From Jaapia argillacea MUCL 33604 (taxonomy: Eukaryota; Basidiomycota; Agaricomycetes; Jaapiales; Jaapiaceae), in NCBI GenBank assembly GCA_000697665.1, contig KL197711.1, positions 134,104-198,103 on the forward strand: a stretch of DNA of 64,000 bases. Reading direction: 5' to 3'. The translations under genes and the position numbers were made by a program. The notes beneath the pieces were generated by a model that ran no database searches, had not been told where the DNA came from, and worked only from the letters and a program-made list of their open reading frames with translations. Shown here piece after piece: positions 11,941 through 24,573 of this stretch (position 1 is the stretch's first letter; every line of letters begins with the position of its first letter).

Positions 11941-14163
11941 ATGAACAGTGCGTTGAGTCTACCGATACCGGTCGCAGTATTCTTGCGCAGACTAGTGAAC
12001 GTCTTCTCTGGTCTGTCCATATCACACCAATATCTTTCGCTTCGAAGATCTCAGGAGGAGGGGGAACCTGTCACTGGCTTGGCTCAGACCTACACCGTAC
12101 GGGAAGGGGGAAGATCGCGGATTTTGGACGACATTCTTGATGTTTTACAACACACCAACTGGTCATGGTGGACGCATAGAGACGAATGGTCGAGATTATG
12201 GACGTTGCTCCACTCTTCCACCCTGAACGGAGATGGAATTATCTCCTCAGGTATTGTGTTAACACTTTCACGCGTTACAAAGACATTGCTGATCCGAATT
12301 CCATCTCCGTCGTAGAACCACCAATAGGAAGAGGCTGGAACTGGAGATCCTTCCTTTCATTCTCCTCCCAATCAGATGGAGGTTCTGGAGATTCCCCCAA
12401 GCAATCCGAAACCGATCGGGAGCCCTCCAAAGACCAGAACGACGCGAAGAAACCATCTCCCCCACTCCCATACAAACCCAAATCCACTCGCGACGACCCC
12501 ATTCACCGACTCCTCAAGAACCCTGTCCTATATGACCCCCTCAGGGCTCCTCGTCACCCCATCGTCCTTTGCCATGGCGAGCACCCTTTTGTTTCATTAG
12601 CAGTGTCCAATATTGCTTATTCCAGCAACTGCGTCACTCAGGTTTGTACGGCTTCGACGTACGGGGACCATCAGCTTGGCCGAGTCTTCAAATGCACTAC
12701 TGGGCCAACGTTCTGAACATTCTCAAGCGTAAAGTCGGTGCAGACGTTATTGTTACTGCGGTCCCATCGTAAGCCTCATTATTTGTGCTCTCAACGAATG
12801 TCGGAAATATTGAGCTCCAATTTGTTCTGTACAGTACCGGCTCTATCACCTCACGAGCGGAGAACCTTGACCGAATATTGTGTGAGAGGGGTCGGGGACG
12901 TGGTTTGAACCTGATGGGTCACTCAATGGGAGGTTTGGATTGTAGATATTTGATATCTCACATCAAACCGACTGAGTATACACCGCTTTCTTTAACCACA
13001 CTATCGACACCTCATCGGGGTTCTCCTTTCATGGACTGGTGTGCGGTGAGTACCACCCCCTCGCTCCAAGTATCATGAATCTTACCATGGGAATGTAGAA
13101 CCGGATCGGACTCGGCCGTTTGAATGAAGGGTTTCCCCCAAACGCGTTGTCCCCTTCAAATCCCCAACCATCTGAAGCCTCTTCCGAAACTGCAGAGAAA
13201 CCACCGCCGCCACCGTCATCGACGCTCTCCTTCTCCTCCATCCCGTCGTCTTTTACAACCTTCCTGATCTCAATACTCGATTCACCAGCCTACGCCAACC
13301 TCACTTCCACATACCTTAATACTGTCTTCAACCCCGCCACGCCTGACTCTCCCAACGTCAGATACTTCAGCGTCGCTGGTCGCTCTCCCAGCGTGCCCAT
13401 CTGGCACCCTTTCTGGCTTCCGAAGATGGTATTGGACGAGTTTGAAGACAAGGCGCGACAAGATATGAGGAAGGAGGGAGAGAGGTTGTTAAAGTTGCAA
13501 GGTCTTACCGTCGATGATTTGATCAAGCACAACGGTCAACCACCCATGTGGGAAAGGGAAGACGATTGGGGCAATGATGGGTTGGTCACGATACAGAGTG
13601 CTCGGTGGGGGGAGTTCATGGGTATCATGGAGGGCTGCGATCATTGGGAAATCCGAGGCGCGAGAGGAATCGAGCTGGACATTGACTTGCCCTCGGTATC
13701 GTTTGGCATTGGTTCGAGCACAGGGGATAAAGACGGAGATGGTTGGAGTATATCTGATTGGACCAAGTTTGTAAAGGCGTGGAGGAAGGAGGAGAAGAAG
13801 GCCCAGGACGAAATGAGGAGAGAAGAGAATACGAGGAGGCAAGCTACGGAGGTCAGATCTCACGACTCCATATCGACCGTTGTGCCGAAGGACGACAAGA
13901 AAGCTGCTAGAGACGCAGCCGACGCTGAGCGGGAAGCTGTCCTCAAGTCTTCCACTGACAAGTTATCCGCCGTTTTCGATTGGCTCGTCGAGCAGGTCCC
14001 TGTCGGTTCCCTCGCGTCCCAGTCGAAAGGGAAGGGTGAAGGAAAGTCTGAGGAGGCGAGTAAGAAGAGCAGGAAGCCTGTGAGGAATGAGTTGGAGACG
14101 AAAGAGGACTTGGAGAGATTTTATGTGGCTCTTTCGAGGAAACTGTACGACGAGGGGTTATAG
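11941..14163 (+). CDS. Lipase-family alpha/beta hydrolase (Tgl2-like)
   Basis: This is a serine hydrolase of the fungal lipase group that includes yeast Tgl2, a mitochondrial triacylglycerol lipase. Exons 11941-12096, 12180-12576, 12642-12768, 12835-13045 and 13099-14163 give 651 aa. Family marks are HPIVLCHG then LYGFDVRGP (oxyanion-hole region), the nucleophile elbow NLMGHSMGGLDCRYL with GHSMG near residues 255-259, and TLSTPHRGSPFMDW. Introns 2 to 4 are secure from phase and homology. Intron 2 is a GC-AG intron. The N-terminus is uncertain: the first intron (12097-12179) is inferred, and the tract it removes also encodes a protein-like Trp-rich run, so the start may instead lie at ATG 12186. 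The C-terminal third is a charged, probably helical extension. Confidence 0.82.
12577..12641 (+). other. GC-AG intron in the lipase gene
   Basis: The codon Gly after CH is split as G|gcgagc...ctcag|GT. Only a GC donor joins the strongly conserved LCHG and LYGFDVRGP in frame; there is no nearby GT in the right phase. Confidence 0.75.
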
Positions 14164-14311
14164 TAGTATTGTAGGAGACGTGTATATGGACGAGGTGTAT
14201 CTTGATGACTGTTGATGTTCTTTTGGTCGACGCTTGGACACCCGGTGGTATACTAGATCATTCTCAAACCAGGGGTTCAGTTTTCGTTCCTACTAGATTA
14301 CAACCAGCTAT

Positions 14312-16650
14312 TTATGCATACAAGTCGCACTCGTTCGGCCTCAGCGCACACCAATAAGGCTGCAATGGGATAGCTCTCACTCCCCTCTGCACCATCCTGA
14401 ACCTCAAGTCGTGCAAACGTGGAAGGGCGGTAGTCCCATTCCTTGGAGATCCGTCTGGTAGGGTAGCCCCCGTCCAGAAGATTTCGGCAGAGACGGCTGC
14501 GCGGGGCCACACGATCGAGTCGACATTTTGAGGATCAGATTGTTCAGTCCAGAGGAGTTGCTCCCCTTTGCAGAAGGACGATGGTAAGTAATGATACACA
14601 GGGTCAGTGTGACGTAGGAAATGGCTCACCTCCGAGAACGAGGGGATATTGTGACTCGGTGAGGTTTGCAAGGGGATCAAAAGTGTATGTCTGGTTTATG
14701 ACGATCAATCACGACCGCAAGTCGTTCTTGGCAAATCGAGCTTACCTCTTGCCAAGTCTTGAACGGATCACACCAGCTGTTCCTATAATAGATGTGATGT
14801 CAAGTCTGTCACCGTGCAATGAAGAGAAGAACCAACCCTGTGGGATCATCGCTAATCCATTCTCCAGCACCACAATCCTAGAGGGACAAAGGCCCATAAG
14901 CGTCCATACACCCCACGACCCTAACCGATATCATAAGACTTACCAGATAGAAATAGTCAGAGGGAGCGTGAACGATCCTAAAGTTTTTTGCAGCCACTGC
15001 AGCTGCATCTGCAGATGAAATCCACACCCTAACATCGGTCGGGATCAACCTCTTGCTCGAAATCCAAGTGCGAAAGGACGTACATGACGACAGTATTGTT
15101 GCTTAGAGTAACGTTGTGGTCCAATACCATTTCTACCCCCCAGCATCAGCGTGAATGGACAGAACAATCCCAATCCCGAATAAATCTCACCTTCCCAAAC
15201 AACCGGAGTCTTACCAAGTGCCTCCAACGCCCCATGCGTAGTCCTAGTAAACAAATCCAACGCCTCCTCCAACGTCCTCCCAGTCGCATTCAAAATCTGC
15301 TGAGTCAAAACATCATCCACATAACATTCCACGTTCAACTCATCTCCTCCAGTACTAAAGAACTTGGAAGGCAAAGTCTGCGCGACAGAGGTGAAGAGTT
15401 CCGAAGTGAAGTTCGTTACTGCCGGGTCTGCGAATCGGAGTTGACCGGCTGGAGGTTCGTTGGCGAAGGTTGCCCAGGGGGAAGCGATGTTACAGGCGAT
15501 GTATTCGGGGTGGGAGTAACCTATTGATGTTGTATGGCCTGGAGTGTCGATTTCCTGGAATGAGTTTTACCATAGTCAGGAACCCAATAGTCGGCAGACA
15601 AGCGAAATTACGAACCAATAGAACGTCGATTCCTCGCTAGAAATATGTGATGCGAACTCAGCAACTGATGGAAGTAAATTATGATACGGAATGACGTTAC
15701 TCACAGCAGCGGCATATGCGATGATATCTTGAACATCAGTTGGAGAGTATATTTCAGTAGGGGCGTATGCTCCCATTGCCGATAATTCTGGAAAGGCTGT
15801 GACTTGTAATGGGAAACTTTGACTGTCGACTACATGCCAATGGAAGGTGTTGATCTGTCAACCCGTGAATAATAGCTCCTACCAGTGCGCTGCGTTAGAC
15901 GATAACTCACCTTTGCCCAACTCATAGCGTCCAGAGTACGCAAGATATCCGACACTGGGAAGCTAAACAAACGGGTCAGTTAGCGAATGATTCCCTCGAA
16001 AGAACGGGAAAACTGACTAGTTCCTAGCCGTATCAAGCATAAACCCTCTGAAAGGCTAATCCGTCCTCAGTTACACTCCAAGATTCGGATATTCAAAAAA
16101 ACTAAAAACTCACATATGCTGGTGAATCGAGGGTCCACAAAGGTGCCTCAATCGTATAGATCTCTCCACCATACGAATACCATAACTGTCCAAAAGTAGT
16201 CAAACCGCGATATAACCCTAAAGTTGTGTTTGCTGTTAGCGTAGCGGGGCTGCCATCAGCTGGTACGTTCAATTCATAGGATTCGTCTCGAGTGGTGAGG
16301 TCAGCAACGGATTCTTCCGATATGCTGAGGACTGGGGATGCGGTTGTAAGTGTAAGTGTAAGCCCCGGCAGAGATGAGGCGTTGGAGAGGGATGGGAGAT
16401 CGGATGATCCTCGCCCGACGACTAGACGACCGAGGTTGTCTGTGAGAAGGTATGTCTTGGCTTGTACGACAGCCTCCAGTAAGTCTGCAGGTGGCTCGGG
16501 GATGTCGACTTTGAACTCAAAGCCGGGCGATAACTTCAATGCCGTCGTACCACTTTGCAGTGTCCTAGGAATAGGCCATAGACTGGAGACACTTTGAGCA
16601 AAGACCAAAATGGTCGTGACCAAGTTGAGAGTGAGAGATCTGGAGAGCAT
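14312..16650 (-). CDS. GH20 beta-N-acetylhexosaminidase (copy A)
   Basis: A secreted family-20 glycosidase that trims N-acetylglucosamine from chitin oligomers or glycans. Twelve exons fit: 16650-16114, 16055-16018, 15962-15911, 15854-15705, 15636-15616, 15554-15191, 15132-15084, 15028-14944, 14877-14837, 14782-14746, 14690-14630, 14565-14312 (562 aa). A signal peptide leads (SLTLNLVTTILVFAQSVSS, then LWP). The chitobiase N-domain is followed by the TIM barrel: PFRGFMLDTARNYFPVSD, INTFHWHVVDSQSFPL, EIDTPGHT and the catalytic Asp-Glu in STGGDELN (about residues 337-338). The end RAIPLQPYWCALRPNECDL is typical. Exon 5 is only 21 nt. It converges on the lipase gene with a 148-nt gap. A paralogue lies at 31063-33405. 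Confidence 0.94.
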
Positions 16651-17634
16651 GCCGATGGTCCGTCGAAAAGTGTGTGCCAGAGGAACGGCATTGAATGCGA
16701 GATTTTATTTGAATGGAGGGGAAGACATTACGGCCTTGAAGCACATGTAGAGAGGATTCAAGAAGTCGAGAAAATCCTAAAAATATGTGTAGAGGTTCGG
16801 TATACCGTACTCGTCGACATTCCAGAGATAAAAGGCAGTCCGGAAGACTCTGTGAGACTGGAAGTGCAACACGCTGAAGAGAAAGTGTATGTTGGGCATG
16901 ATAACCCGAGATATTGCGCCTTCCACGAAGGTGGGAGGCCGAATGGCATCCGCAAGACTTATCAATACCAGGCGCCAGATTCCAGAGGCTCCAGGATGAG
17001 AAACTTCCCACCTGAACGACCTACGCCAGACTGGTGAAAGGTCAAAGATATGTTGCAAACTGGATAGATCAGATTTAAATCCCTATCAGCTGCAGGATGA
17101 GGGTTCAATTGGAAGGAAGAAATCAGGTTCAGCGGCGATCTGCAATTACGAGGCCTCGAGGCTGTCAGAATCAGATAATTATAATCAACGGGATCAAACT
17201 CGCTTCGGCTTTACCGCTCAGCCAAACCGGAATAGGGGTGGTCCTTCTCCAGGCAATCATTTAGGACCAAAGTGCAATTGTGGAATGAACCGAACACGAA
17301 GGCCGTAGATTTGTCGGGACGCCACAGTCTTGGAACATCGCTGGCGTTGTTCTCTTTCTTCTCTTCGCATCGGTCGAGCCCCTAGTCCTGGTTTGTTATC
17401 AGCAACGGTGTTTGCTGTTCACGACGGCCACGCAATCACTAGGTCCCCGGAGCGCTCAGAGTCTCCACGAGTCTTGCATCTAGTGCAAACGCGAAACTCG
17501 TGTTGATAGACTCTGACTGTCCTGAATGGTCGAATCGCACGTCGCCTTTGGGAAAGAGGAGAGTTCATAAATCTATCTATCAAAGGCGCAGCACTAAGGG
17601 TCCAACCCGTGCCACCAGCAGAACGCCGCAACCA
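16651..17634. other. Divergent promoter region, no supported gene
   Basis: About 1 kb between the hexosaminidase start and the serine-rich gene start. Frames are present on both strands but show no splice-consistent model or motif. Confidence 0.5.
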
Positions 17635-20600
17635 ATGCCCTCTCTCTTGGCCCGAATCCGACAACGTACCCACTCGCAGTCATCTACTGCAAGCCCAAGC
17701 CCTACATCCTCCACACCCGCAACCTCCCCAATCACAACCTCCTTCTCCACCTCCGCCTCTCCACCCGAACTTCCCCAATCCAGCTCCCTCTCCTCTCCTC
17801 CCCCTCCCACCTCCCAACAGCAGTACCACCGACGAACATCCGTAAGCAGGAAGATCCATCCAGACCTCAACACCCTACTAGAAGCTTACACGCCAAAGGA
17901 GGATGAAGGCGAGTTGTCCCCTGGGGGTGGGTTGAGGCCTAGTGTGAGGAGGTTCTCTACGGGGTCTTATGGGTCCGGATCGGGTTCTGGTGCTGGTGTG
18001 AAGGTGAGAGGTGGGCTTGAGCCAAGTGCCGAGGAGGAGGATGCGGATCTTGGTGTCGGTGTTGGGACTCAGGAAGGAGTGAAAGAGGACGGAGAGGCGA
18101 GGGGGTTACTTGATCCGTTGGTAGCGGAAGACCCCCCGAAGACTCCCCGACGCGTCTTCTCGCGACTTCCCCAATTCGGTGTTAGTATCAGCTCCAGCTC
18201 ACCCGTCCCCTGGTCAACATTTGGTCGAAACAAATTCAAAGACCAAACTAAACAGCCCCCAATATCCGATTTCCTTTCTAGATCCCCTTCTCGATCACAT
18301 TCCGTTCGGACAGCTGGAGGAGATGGTGTTTCTGTGCGGAGGTCCACTAGTACCAAGAGTAGGGATTCGTGGAGGAGGTGGAATTTCGGTCAGAGGCGGA
18401 ATTCTAACATCCAACCTGCGACGGCAGGGACGAGCCAAAGGCAGAGTGGGAGTCATTCGAGGGCTTCGACTGCTCCTGGAATCGTCGCTACTTCGTCATC
18501 ACAATCGCAGTCACAGCAGCTGTCGACAAAGGGGAGCAAACAGTCACTCGCCGGTACTTCTGCTTTTGAACAAGAACACCGAGGACCGACTCCTACACAA
18601 CCTCCTCAGACTGGGACGAGTAGACCCCGATCAAACACGACTCCATCATCCAACTCTAATTCCCATTCCTCCACTTCGGATCCGAATCCCCAGAAACCGA
18701 AATCTTCTTTCTTTCGCAAGTTCACGACACCCGCGACGCCGATAATTGATGCTAATAATCGAGTGGATTCACCAAATACCTTTGGACATCCGACTCCTCT
18801 TCTTGATCATGCACCATCACTGGACCATCCTCAACTCATAGCAGCTTTATCACGACCAGCTCATCTGGACCAACCACCTTCCGCTTGGAGAGGCCCACCC
18901 CAGATATCGCCTTCCACTTCAACATCTTCACAAGGAACGACGACACATCATGATACCCTAATACACGCACATACCCGTCAAACAACTGGAAGTTCATCAC
19001 ATACCCATACGAACACGAACACGAATAGTAACCGCCAAACCACGACTGGTTCGACTCAATCTTCTCGATCTGGCACTTCTTCGAGGAGACGACCACGATC
19101 TCGTCCTCATTCAGCAGCGTATTCCCTTCATAGTAATGAAGAGGACCAGGCGGGACCAAGTAAAAGGGATTCTTTGGTTCCCTCCGGTCCGTTTACGTTT
19201 GGGAAAGGGATGGCTCGTTCCGAGTCCGAGAGCTTACCAAAGGTTCAGCAGATATTCGGTGAGCAACAAGCCAGAGAAGCAGAGGGCGGTATATCCGGAC
19301 GAGAGCAAGAACAGGACCTCCTCATTTTTCCAGGATTTTTAGGAGGGGATGGTAACGCCACCGCTGAAACAGGAGAACAATGTCGAGAAGCCTCCGGGGA
19401 CCGGCGATCAAACATGGTGGCGGCTCCGATGATCACCGGATTTGACCGGACTTCTGCCAGGGTATCCGGCCAAGTCGGCGATAATGATCCGGAAACCCAG
19501 CCTCGCGCTGGGAACGTGCCTGCATTGCTACCGATACCGATACGGGATGACACTCACGACAGAATCGATGACAAGACTTTTTATCCTTTACGACCTCCTT
19601 CACCCCCTCCTCCTTTCCCTCCCGATTCCCCCCCGAGTGGCATTCAAGCTGTCCTAGGTGAGTTTCGCCTCTTTATTTGGAGGGTTTATTGGTATTAATG
19701 GTTGGATCGTATAGGTCAAGTAGAAGGGGACCCGAGTGTTAATTTATCCGAAAGTGGAAACGGTGATTATTCTAATTATTCGTTGGTAAGAGAGGAGGAT
19801 TTAATGATGAGTGGACAACGAGACGCGTCAATGATGAGTAGGAGTGAGGGTGGAGGAGGGGAGAGTGCCGGGGCGATGAAACGACCGATGAGGAAACAGT
19901 CTCGATCCGAACATACACCGTTACCTTCGTCGACGTCCGCACCTCCATCTTCACCTGCTCCTTCATCGATACCCACACCTAATTCCAAACCCAAAAGTGC
20001 TCATGCTGGCCCATCGACATCAAAATCCTCGCCGATGATGCTTTCGCCTCCTTCCCTGGCTGTAATTGCCCCTACGCCCGAAGGTTCTCCTGGTGGATCT
20101 CTACGAGGATCAGCGTCCCCCGTGGCCGATTCTAGCAGCAATGGTGCGTTAGCGATGCCTCCGCCTTCGGAGAAAAGTATTGGCAAGAGGAAGGCGGATG
20201 ACTTGGAGACTACCCCTCCCAAGACCGCGGAGAAAGAAGGAAAGAAGGGTCATAGGGCGACGTTCGCACTAGATACCCCTTCCAGAGAGCGCAGTGAGTC
20301 ACTTGCCTCGTTCCTCGTGTTTCTGGGTGTCACTAATTACGTCTCGGCTACGACTCGTTATTAGCGTCCCATCGCGCCTCGGAATCCGCACATGCCCCTT
20401 CAGCATATTCTTCCCCCTCTCGCAAACGTCCCCGCATGAGTTCCGCCTCCCCCAACACCACACCATCCCATTCCCGTCCTGGCTCCGCTGGACGTGAAGG
20501 CAGCCATTCCTCCACTTCTCGCACTTATCATAACCAGAATCTCCAACCACCCAGCACGCCCACCCCACAACGTACACGATCAGCTGCTTCTTCCCGTTCC

Positions 20601-21193
20601 TCCCCTCCCAGCCAGCAACACCACCGGAGTCAATCCGAAAAGGACCCCCCAACACCCACCCGAACCAGTGTTGACAGACGTCGTTCTCTCTCTGCTGCTT
20701 CCATGACAATTCCCATGTCAGCGATTATAACTCCCCACGCACCTTCTGTCACACGATCCAATAACCCCGGTAGCCTCTACCATATGCGCGACCCTCGTAA
20801 GTCTCCCAGGATTCAGGAGACGGGTTGGAGTTTGAGGTTTAGGGATAGGGACGGTGGGGAGGAAGGCTCGGGTTTACATGCTTGGGCTTTCTTCGTGGGG
20901 TTCTTGATCTTTCCGCTTTGGTGGGTTGTGTCTTGGTTTGGTGTTCCTACTACGAGGAGATTGGAAGGTGGAGATGCGGAGAAGAGGGTTGTGGTGGTTG
21001 ATGATCCCCAGATTGAACATGGTATGAACTTTTTTCGGCCGCCTGATTTTGAGTTTTGATTTTGATGGCTTCGATTTGGGTTTTAGATGCGAAAGTTTGG
21101 CGCTTTCGGTGTCGAGTCGCCGCTGTACTCTCGTTCTTCACGTATATCCCCTTCATCATCTTGATCGCCATTTTCGTCTCGCGAAAAGTATAG
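17635..21193 (+). CDS. Serine-rich low-complexity protein with C-terminal membrane hairpin
   Basis: Exons 17635-19657, 19715-20293, 20365-21021 and 21087-21193 give 1121 aa with matching phases. I chose the first in-frame ATG (MPSLLARIRQ); the frame is open further upstream without one. Most of the protein is disordered: Ser/Thr/Pro-rich, with short Arg-Arg-x-Ser sites that suit kinase control and a basic run near IGKRKADD. The C-terminus is ordered, with two hydrophobic spans, AWAFFVGFLIFPLWWVVSWF and FFTYIPFIILIAIFV, separated by a charged loop, so the long N-terminal part probably faces the cytosol as a tail-anchored hairpin. The second span is encoded only after the last intron. I do not recognise a named family. 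Confidence 0.82.
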
Positions 21194-21839
21194 GCTCTCG
21201 GTCCCACGATACTCTCACGTCTAAGGTCCAACGTCACGTTCATGCTTTCACTCTGGGCTCTCGGTCGCCACCACATTCATCCGCTGCAAATCTTGGACTA
21301 TACCTCCTCCCCCCCCTGCATTGCTTGCTCTTGTTGTTTGTCCCATCATCATCTGATACCTACCCCAAAATCACTGTCATTCCTTTGATACCGAACTTTG
21401 TCTGTCGTTTCTAGTTACCACCCTATGTTGGACTTTGTTGTGCATCGATCGTTACACGTTAGTATAGTCATAGAGAGGGGAGGCATTGGCTGTATATACG
21501 TAGTATGGCTGTCCGAGTAGTGTATTTTGTTATACTTAATGATATATGGTGAACATACGCATAACGTGGATTTGTTCATGGTTCGAGTTGGTAAGGGAAA
21601 CTATGTATTTTATGAGGGTAAACCCTCATCTGTCGTGGAGCTTGGAATTCTAGCTTTGATAACCTACCTGGATATGAATAATGGATTTTTTTCAAATGCC
21701 AGAAACAGTGAGAATTGGACAGAGGGTAAATGCATTACAAGCATTACAGTACATAAGACAAATCTCAAGTAGGGGAGAAGCCATCAGAACAAAGGGAAGA
21801 GAATGGAAAAGTAGGAAAAAGACAGGTAGTTCAATGACC
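21194..21839. other. 3' flank of the serine-rich gene, no gene seen
   Basis: AT-richer sequence than the surroundings, with no convincing coding frame. Confidence 0.45.
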
Positions 21840-22318
21840 ACTGGCAGAGTAGGGGGTGAGGGAGTAAGTGAAAGGAGAATGGGAGGATGAGTTGGAGTAT
21901 GATAGGGAAAGGAAGAGTGAGGGAGGCATCATGGGAATGGGGGAGGTATAGGTAGAGTGGGAGGGAGGGAGGGAGGGAGAGAGAGTGGAGGGAAGAGAGG
22001 GAGAGGGAAGAACTTGAAGGAGATTTCATAAAAGTAGAAAGAAGGAAGGAAAAGGTGAAAAGGAAGAAGGGGAAGGTGGAAAGGAGGAAGGGGAAGGGAC
22101 TGCAGAGGGAGGTGAGGAGTGAAAAGCTCAGAAGAATAGAGGGATAGAGGCGTGAGGAGGGTAGAAATGTGGTGAGGACAGATGAACTTCCAAAGAATAG
22201 GTGGGTGGAGGAGATGGAGAGTGGAGGAAAGGAAAGGGAACAGATCAATGGTGGTGGGGGGGGGGTAGCAAATGGCAAGGAATAAGGGAGAAGGAGGGGG
22301 AGGAAAGAGGAAGAGGGC
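21840..22318 (+). repeat. Polypurine tract with GGGA microsatellite
   Basis: About 480 nt in which the plus strand is very largely G and A, including a run of GGGA units near 21959-21985 and GGAAGG-type repeats. The complementary strand is C/T-rich and gives a false 210-codon Ser/Pro/Leu frame. Such tracts can form triplex or G-quadruplex structures. It lies just before the duplicated F-box region. Confidence 0.85.
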
Positions 22319-22744
22319 CAATTGATAAAAACATAACCAAGTGAATAGGGCTCTGTGAATAAGGTATCTAATCTGGAATAGACCCTCAGTAAGAATGACT
22401 CAGATGAAGTGTACATTGTCTCAATCAGACCCTGATATTGAGAGTTGAAAGCGAGGTCAACAGGATGAGCTCGAGCTCAAGACTTCGCATCATGATTCGA
22501 AACGGGCAGAAGAGTCTCACGGATAGCTCACGGTTGACTCGTTTCAGTATGTACTTCTCACGCATAGCTCGCGACCAAACAACCGCAAGCCGCGTCGCTG
22601 AGTCATCAACGGGATTTTGGACCACCTGGTATATTCGGTGTCGCAAGCTCCACCAATTATCAGTACTAGCATTGTTCCAATTTATCGTGGATCATGAAGG
22701 ATTGCCAGTTCCAATCGACGACTGCAGGAAAGGGACAACATCAT

Positions 22745-22900
22745 CAACTGGGGTGAGCGAACAACGGCCAACATACCTCTTCAAGCCAGAGCATCAGCAG
22801 CCTTCATGATGCGGTTGGCCCTTCCCCGCCTCCATACTTTGACAAACGACTTGTCAGCCTCCTCATAAGTAGGTGGTCGACACCAGAGCGAGGTGCTCGA
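22745..22900 (-). pseudogene. Relic of an F-box/LRR gene C-terminus
   Basis: The minus strand reads YEEADKSFVKVWRRGRANRI then MKAADA, closely like the ends of the F-box/LRR proteins nearby (VDEAHRSFVKVRKQERANRI at 24574-26373). Nothing upstream on that strand extends it, so it is a 3' fragment only. Confidence 0.55.
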
Positions 22901-23369
22901 TTCCACTCAAGACATAGTGCAGTCTTCTGCCATCCCAACATGTAGAAAAGTAGGTTGTCAGTCAACTCAAAAGACACCCAGAGGGTGATTTACCCCATCT
23001 CTGGTTGTATGGTAGGTTCGCTAACCTAGAGGCCTTCTATTCTCTTATTTTTGCGCTGTTCCAGCCCGGTAGCCGCTTTGTGTGCCCTTCCAACAAAATC
23101 CGTCATACAGGCACCACTCAGACATTTCGCCACCGATAAGTTATAGATGAGATCGGGGACTTGCCCTTTCACCCATGGCCAAGAGGCATATTTTCGCGTG
23201 AAGAACTCGAAAACTTGAATCACAAGACCGGACCTATTGTACAGGGGACGATAATAACGAATCATGAAATCATACAACACGGTGCTGAGAGGATGTGGAA
23301 ATGGGATAGCCGTGATGAGACCGACAGATAACAGGGGTACTCAGCACCGCGCACCTGAACTTTAGTTGA

Positions 23370-23726
23370 TCAAAACTGAGGCCAAATCCCCCCGGTAAAG
23401 TACTGGTTCAGCGCATCGTTGATCTCCAAAATCTCCTTCTGCTCCAACTTCTTTGGATCGTAGTCGTCCGCCATGACCGCCACCAGACGAACAACGTCAT
23501 CAGGGCCAATGGCGAGCGAGAGATATTCGTACGGCAGGGGAAAGTAGTCGATAAGGCGAACGGCCCTGGTGTAGTCGGGGTCATCTGTACGGTATTTGAA
23601 AATCTTTCCGACTTTCTGACGGTCGACCGTGTAGCCTTTTACGAATAGAGGATTTTTGGACACGATGTCCTCATAGGGTGATTTCCTAGTGTCCCCACCG
23701 TGTCTTGGCGACTCGGATGCAGACAT
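23370..23726 (-). CDS. 118-aa protein of unknown function (copy 1)
   Basis: A single-exon frame starting MSASESPRHGG and ending NQYFTGGIWPQF. It has no signal peptide, membrane span or motif I know. The pattern of alternating hydrophobic and acidic residues (YLSLAIGPDDVVRLVAVMAD) suggests a small folded domain. The paralogue at 28309-28665 has exactly the same length, and about 100 of 118 residues are identical with no gaps. Both being open and the differences lying mostly in the first half suggest selection on the protein. It sits head to head with an F-box/LRR 5' end, about 390 nt apart, possibly sharing a promoter. Confidence 0.65.
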   Translation of the reverse strand: MSASESPRHGGDTRKSPYEDIVSKNPLFVKGYTVDRQKVGKIFKYRTDDPDYTRAVRLIDYFPLPYEYLSLAIGPDDVVRLVAVMADDYDPKKLEQKEILEINDALNQYFTGGIWPQF

Positions 23727-24117
23727 TTGATATCAACAATGGATTAAGAATGATGTAGAATCGAAAATGGCGGGTGTCGCCCGACGTCGGGGGAAGAAAC
23801 TGTGTTCAGCGGATGGAGATGGAGGAAAAGTCTATTGCGTGCTGACGGTGATGGAGTGAGCTGCAATTGGCGTATGGCAACAATAGTATTTTTGTGTACG
23901 TTTGGCCTTCTGATCGGATGATAATGGCTCAGAGACGATGAGCGAGCTTGGATGAGGAACGAGCAGAGGAACTTGAAGCTGCCAGTGATTCACATAGGGG
24001 TAAGAGATGTCACGCGTGACCTCTCGCGTTCTTGATTAACGTTTAACCACCAGTCAAATTCCCGTCATCCGAGCTTGGGCAATAATAACGTGTCCACGAA
24101 ACCTTCCTATCACTAGG

Positions 24118-24372
24118 ATGCATCAATGTTTGCTGGTTCTAGAGATCCTGTCGCTCATCTTCCTCCAATTTGAGCAAGAACCCAAGGGCAAGAAAACCCT
24201 TGTCGCGTTGGCGAGGCCTTGTCATGTATTTCACGATCTCGCACTGGACATTTTGTGATTCGAGCAGCAAGATTTCAGTGCGTTGCTTAAATGCATGCCA
24301 CCGGTTCTGTGGAATGAGTCGAAGTTACACTCTGCTCTGGTTCGTGTCACACTTGGGGTTGTCATTATCTAG
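24118..24372 (+). pseudogene. Truncated F-box/LRR gene, first exon only
   Basis: Starts ATG CAT CAA TGT like all F-box/LRR members here and reads MHQCLLVLEILSLIFLQFEQ, then TLVALARPCHVFHDLALDIL. A TGA at 24256-24258 replaces the Trp codon kept in the other copies, and similarity ends at the intron. The LRR part is absent. Confidence 0.75.
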
Positions 24373-24573
24373 TCATTTTGAAGAAAGATGCCTCAGCCGA
24401 GAGTGATGGCTTCAAGCACTTGTCACGTCAAGGGCATCATCGACCATAATACATCTTCTCAAACACTGAATTCACTGGGACAGAACGGAATCAACGTCAG
24501 TCGGGCCTGAGAGTAGTCCATGAGGATCACGGTGGGCGGTATGTAACGTGCAAAAGCGGGGGCAATATTGGCA

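Larger units (their letters stand above)
22895..24372. repeat. Segmental duplication, copy 1
   Basis: A direct duplicate of 27800-29199, recognisable from ATTCCACTCAAGACATAG (second copy ATTCCACACAAGACATAG) to the start of the F-box gene intron. Each copy holds the 118-aa gene on the minus strand and the F-box 5' end on the plus strand. Copy 1 is slightly longer through small insertions and stops in F-box intron 1. Confidence 0.8.

Noticed and set aside
16565-17037. Overlapping frames on both strands upstream of hexosaminidase A
   Set aside because: Mutually exclusive frames of similar length with no motif; most likely promoter sequence.
21784-22416. 210-codon minus-strand frame rich in Ser, Pro, Leu and Phe
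   Set aside because: It is the complement of the polypurine tract; composition alone keeps it open.
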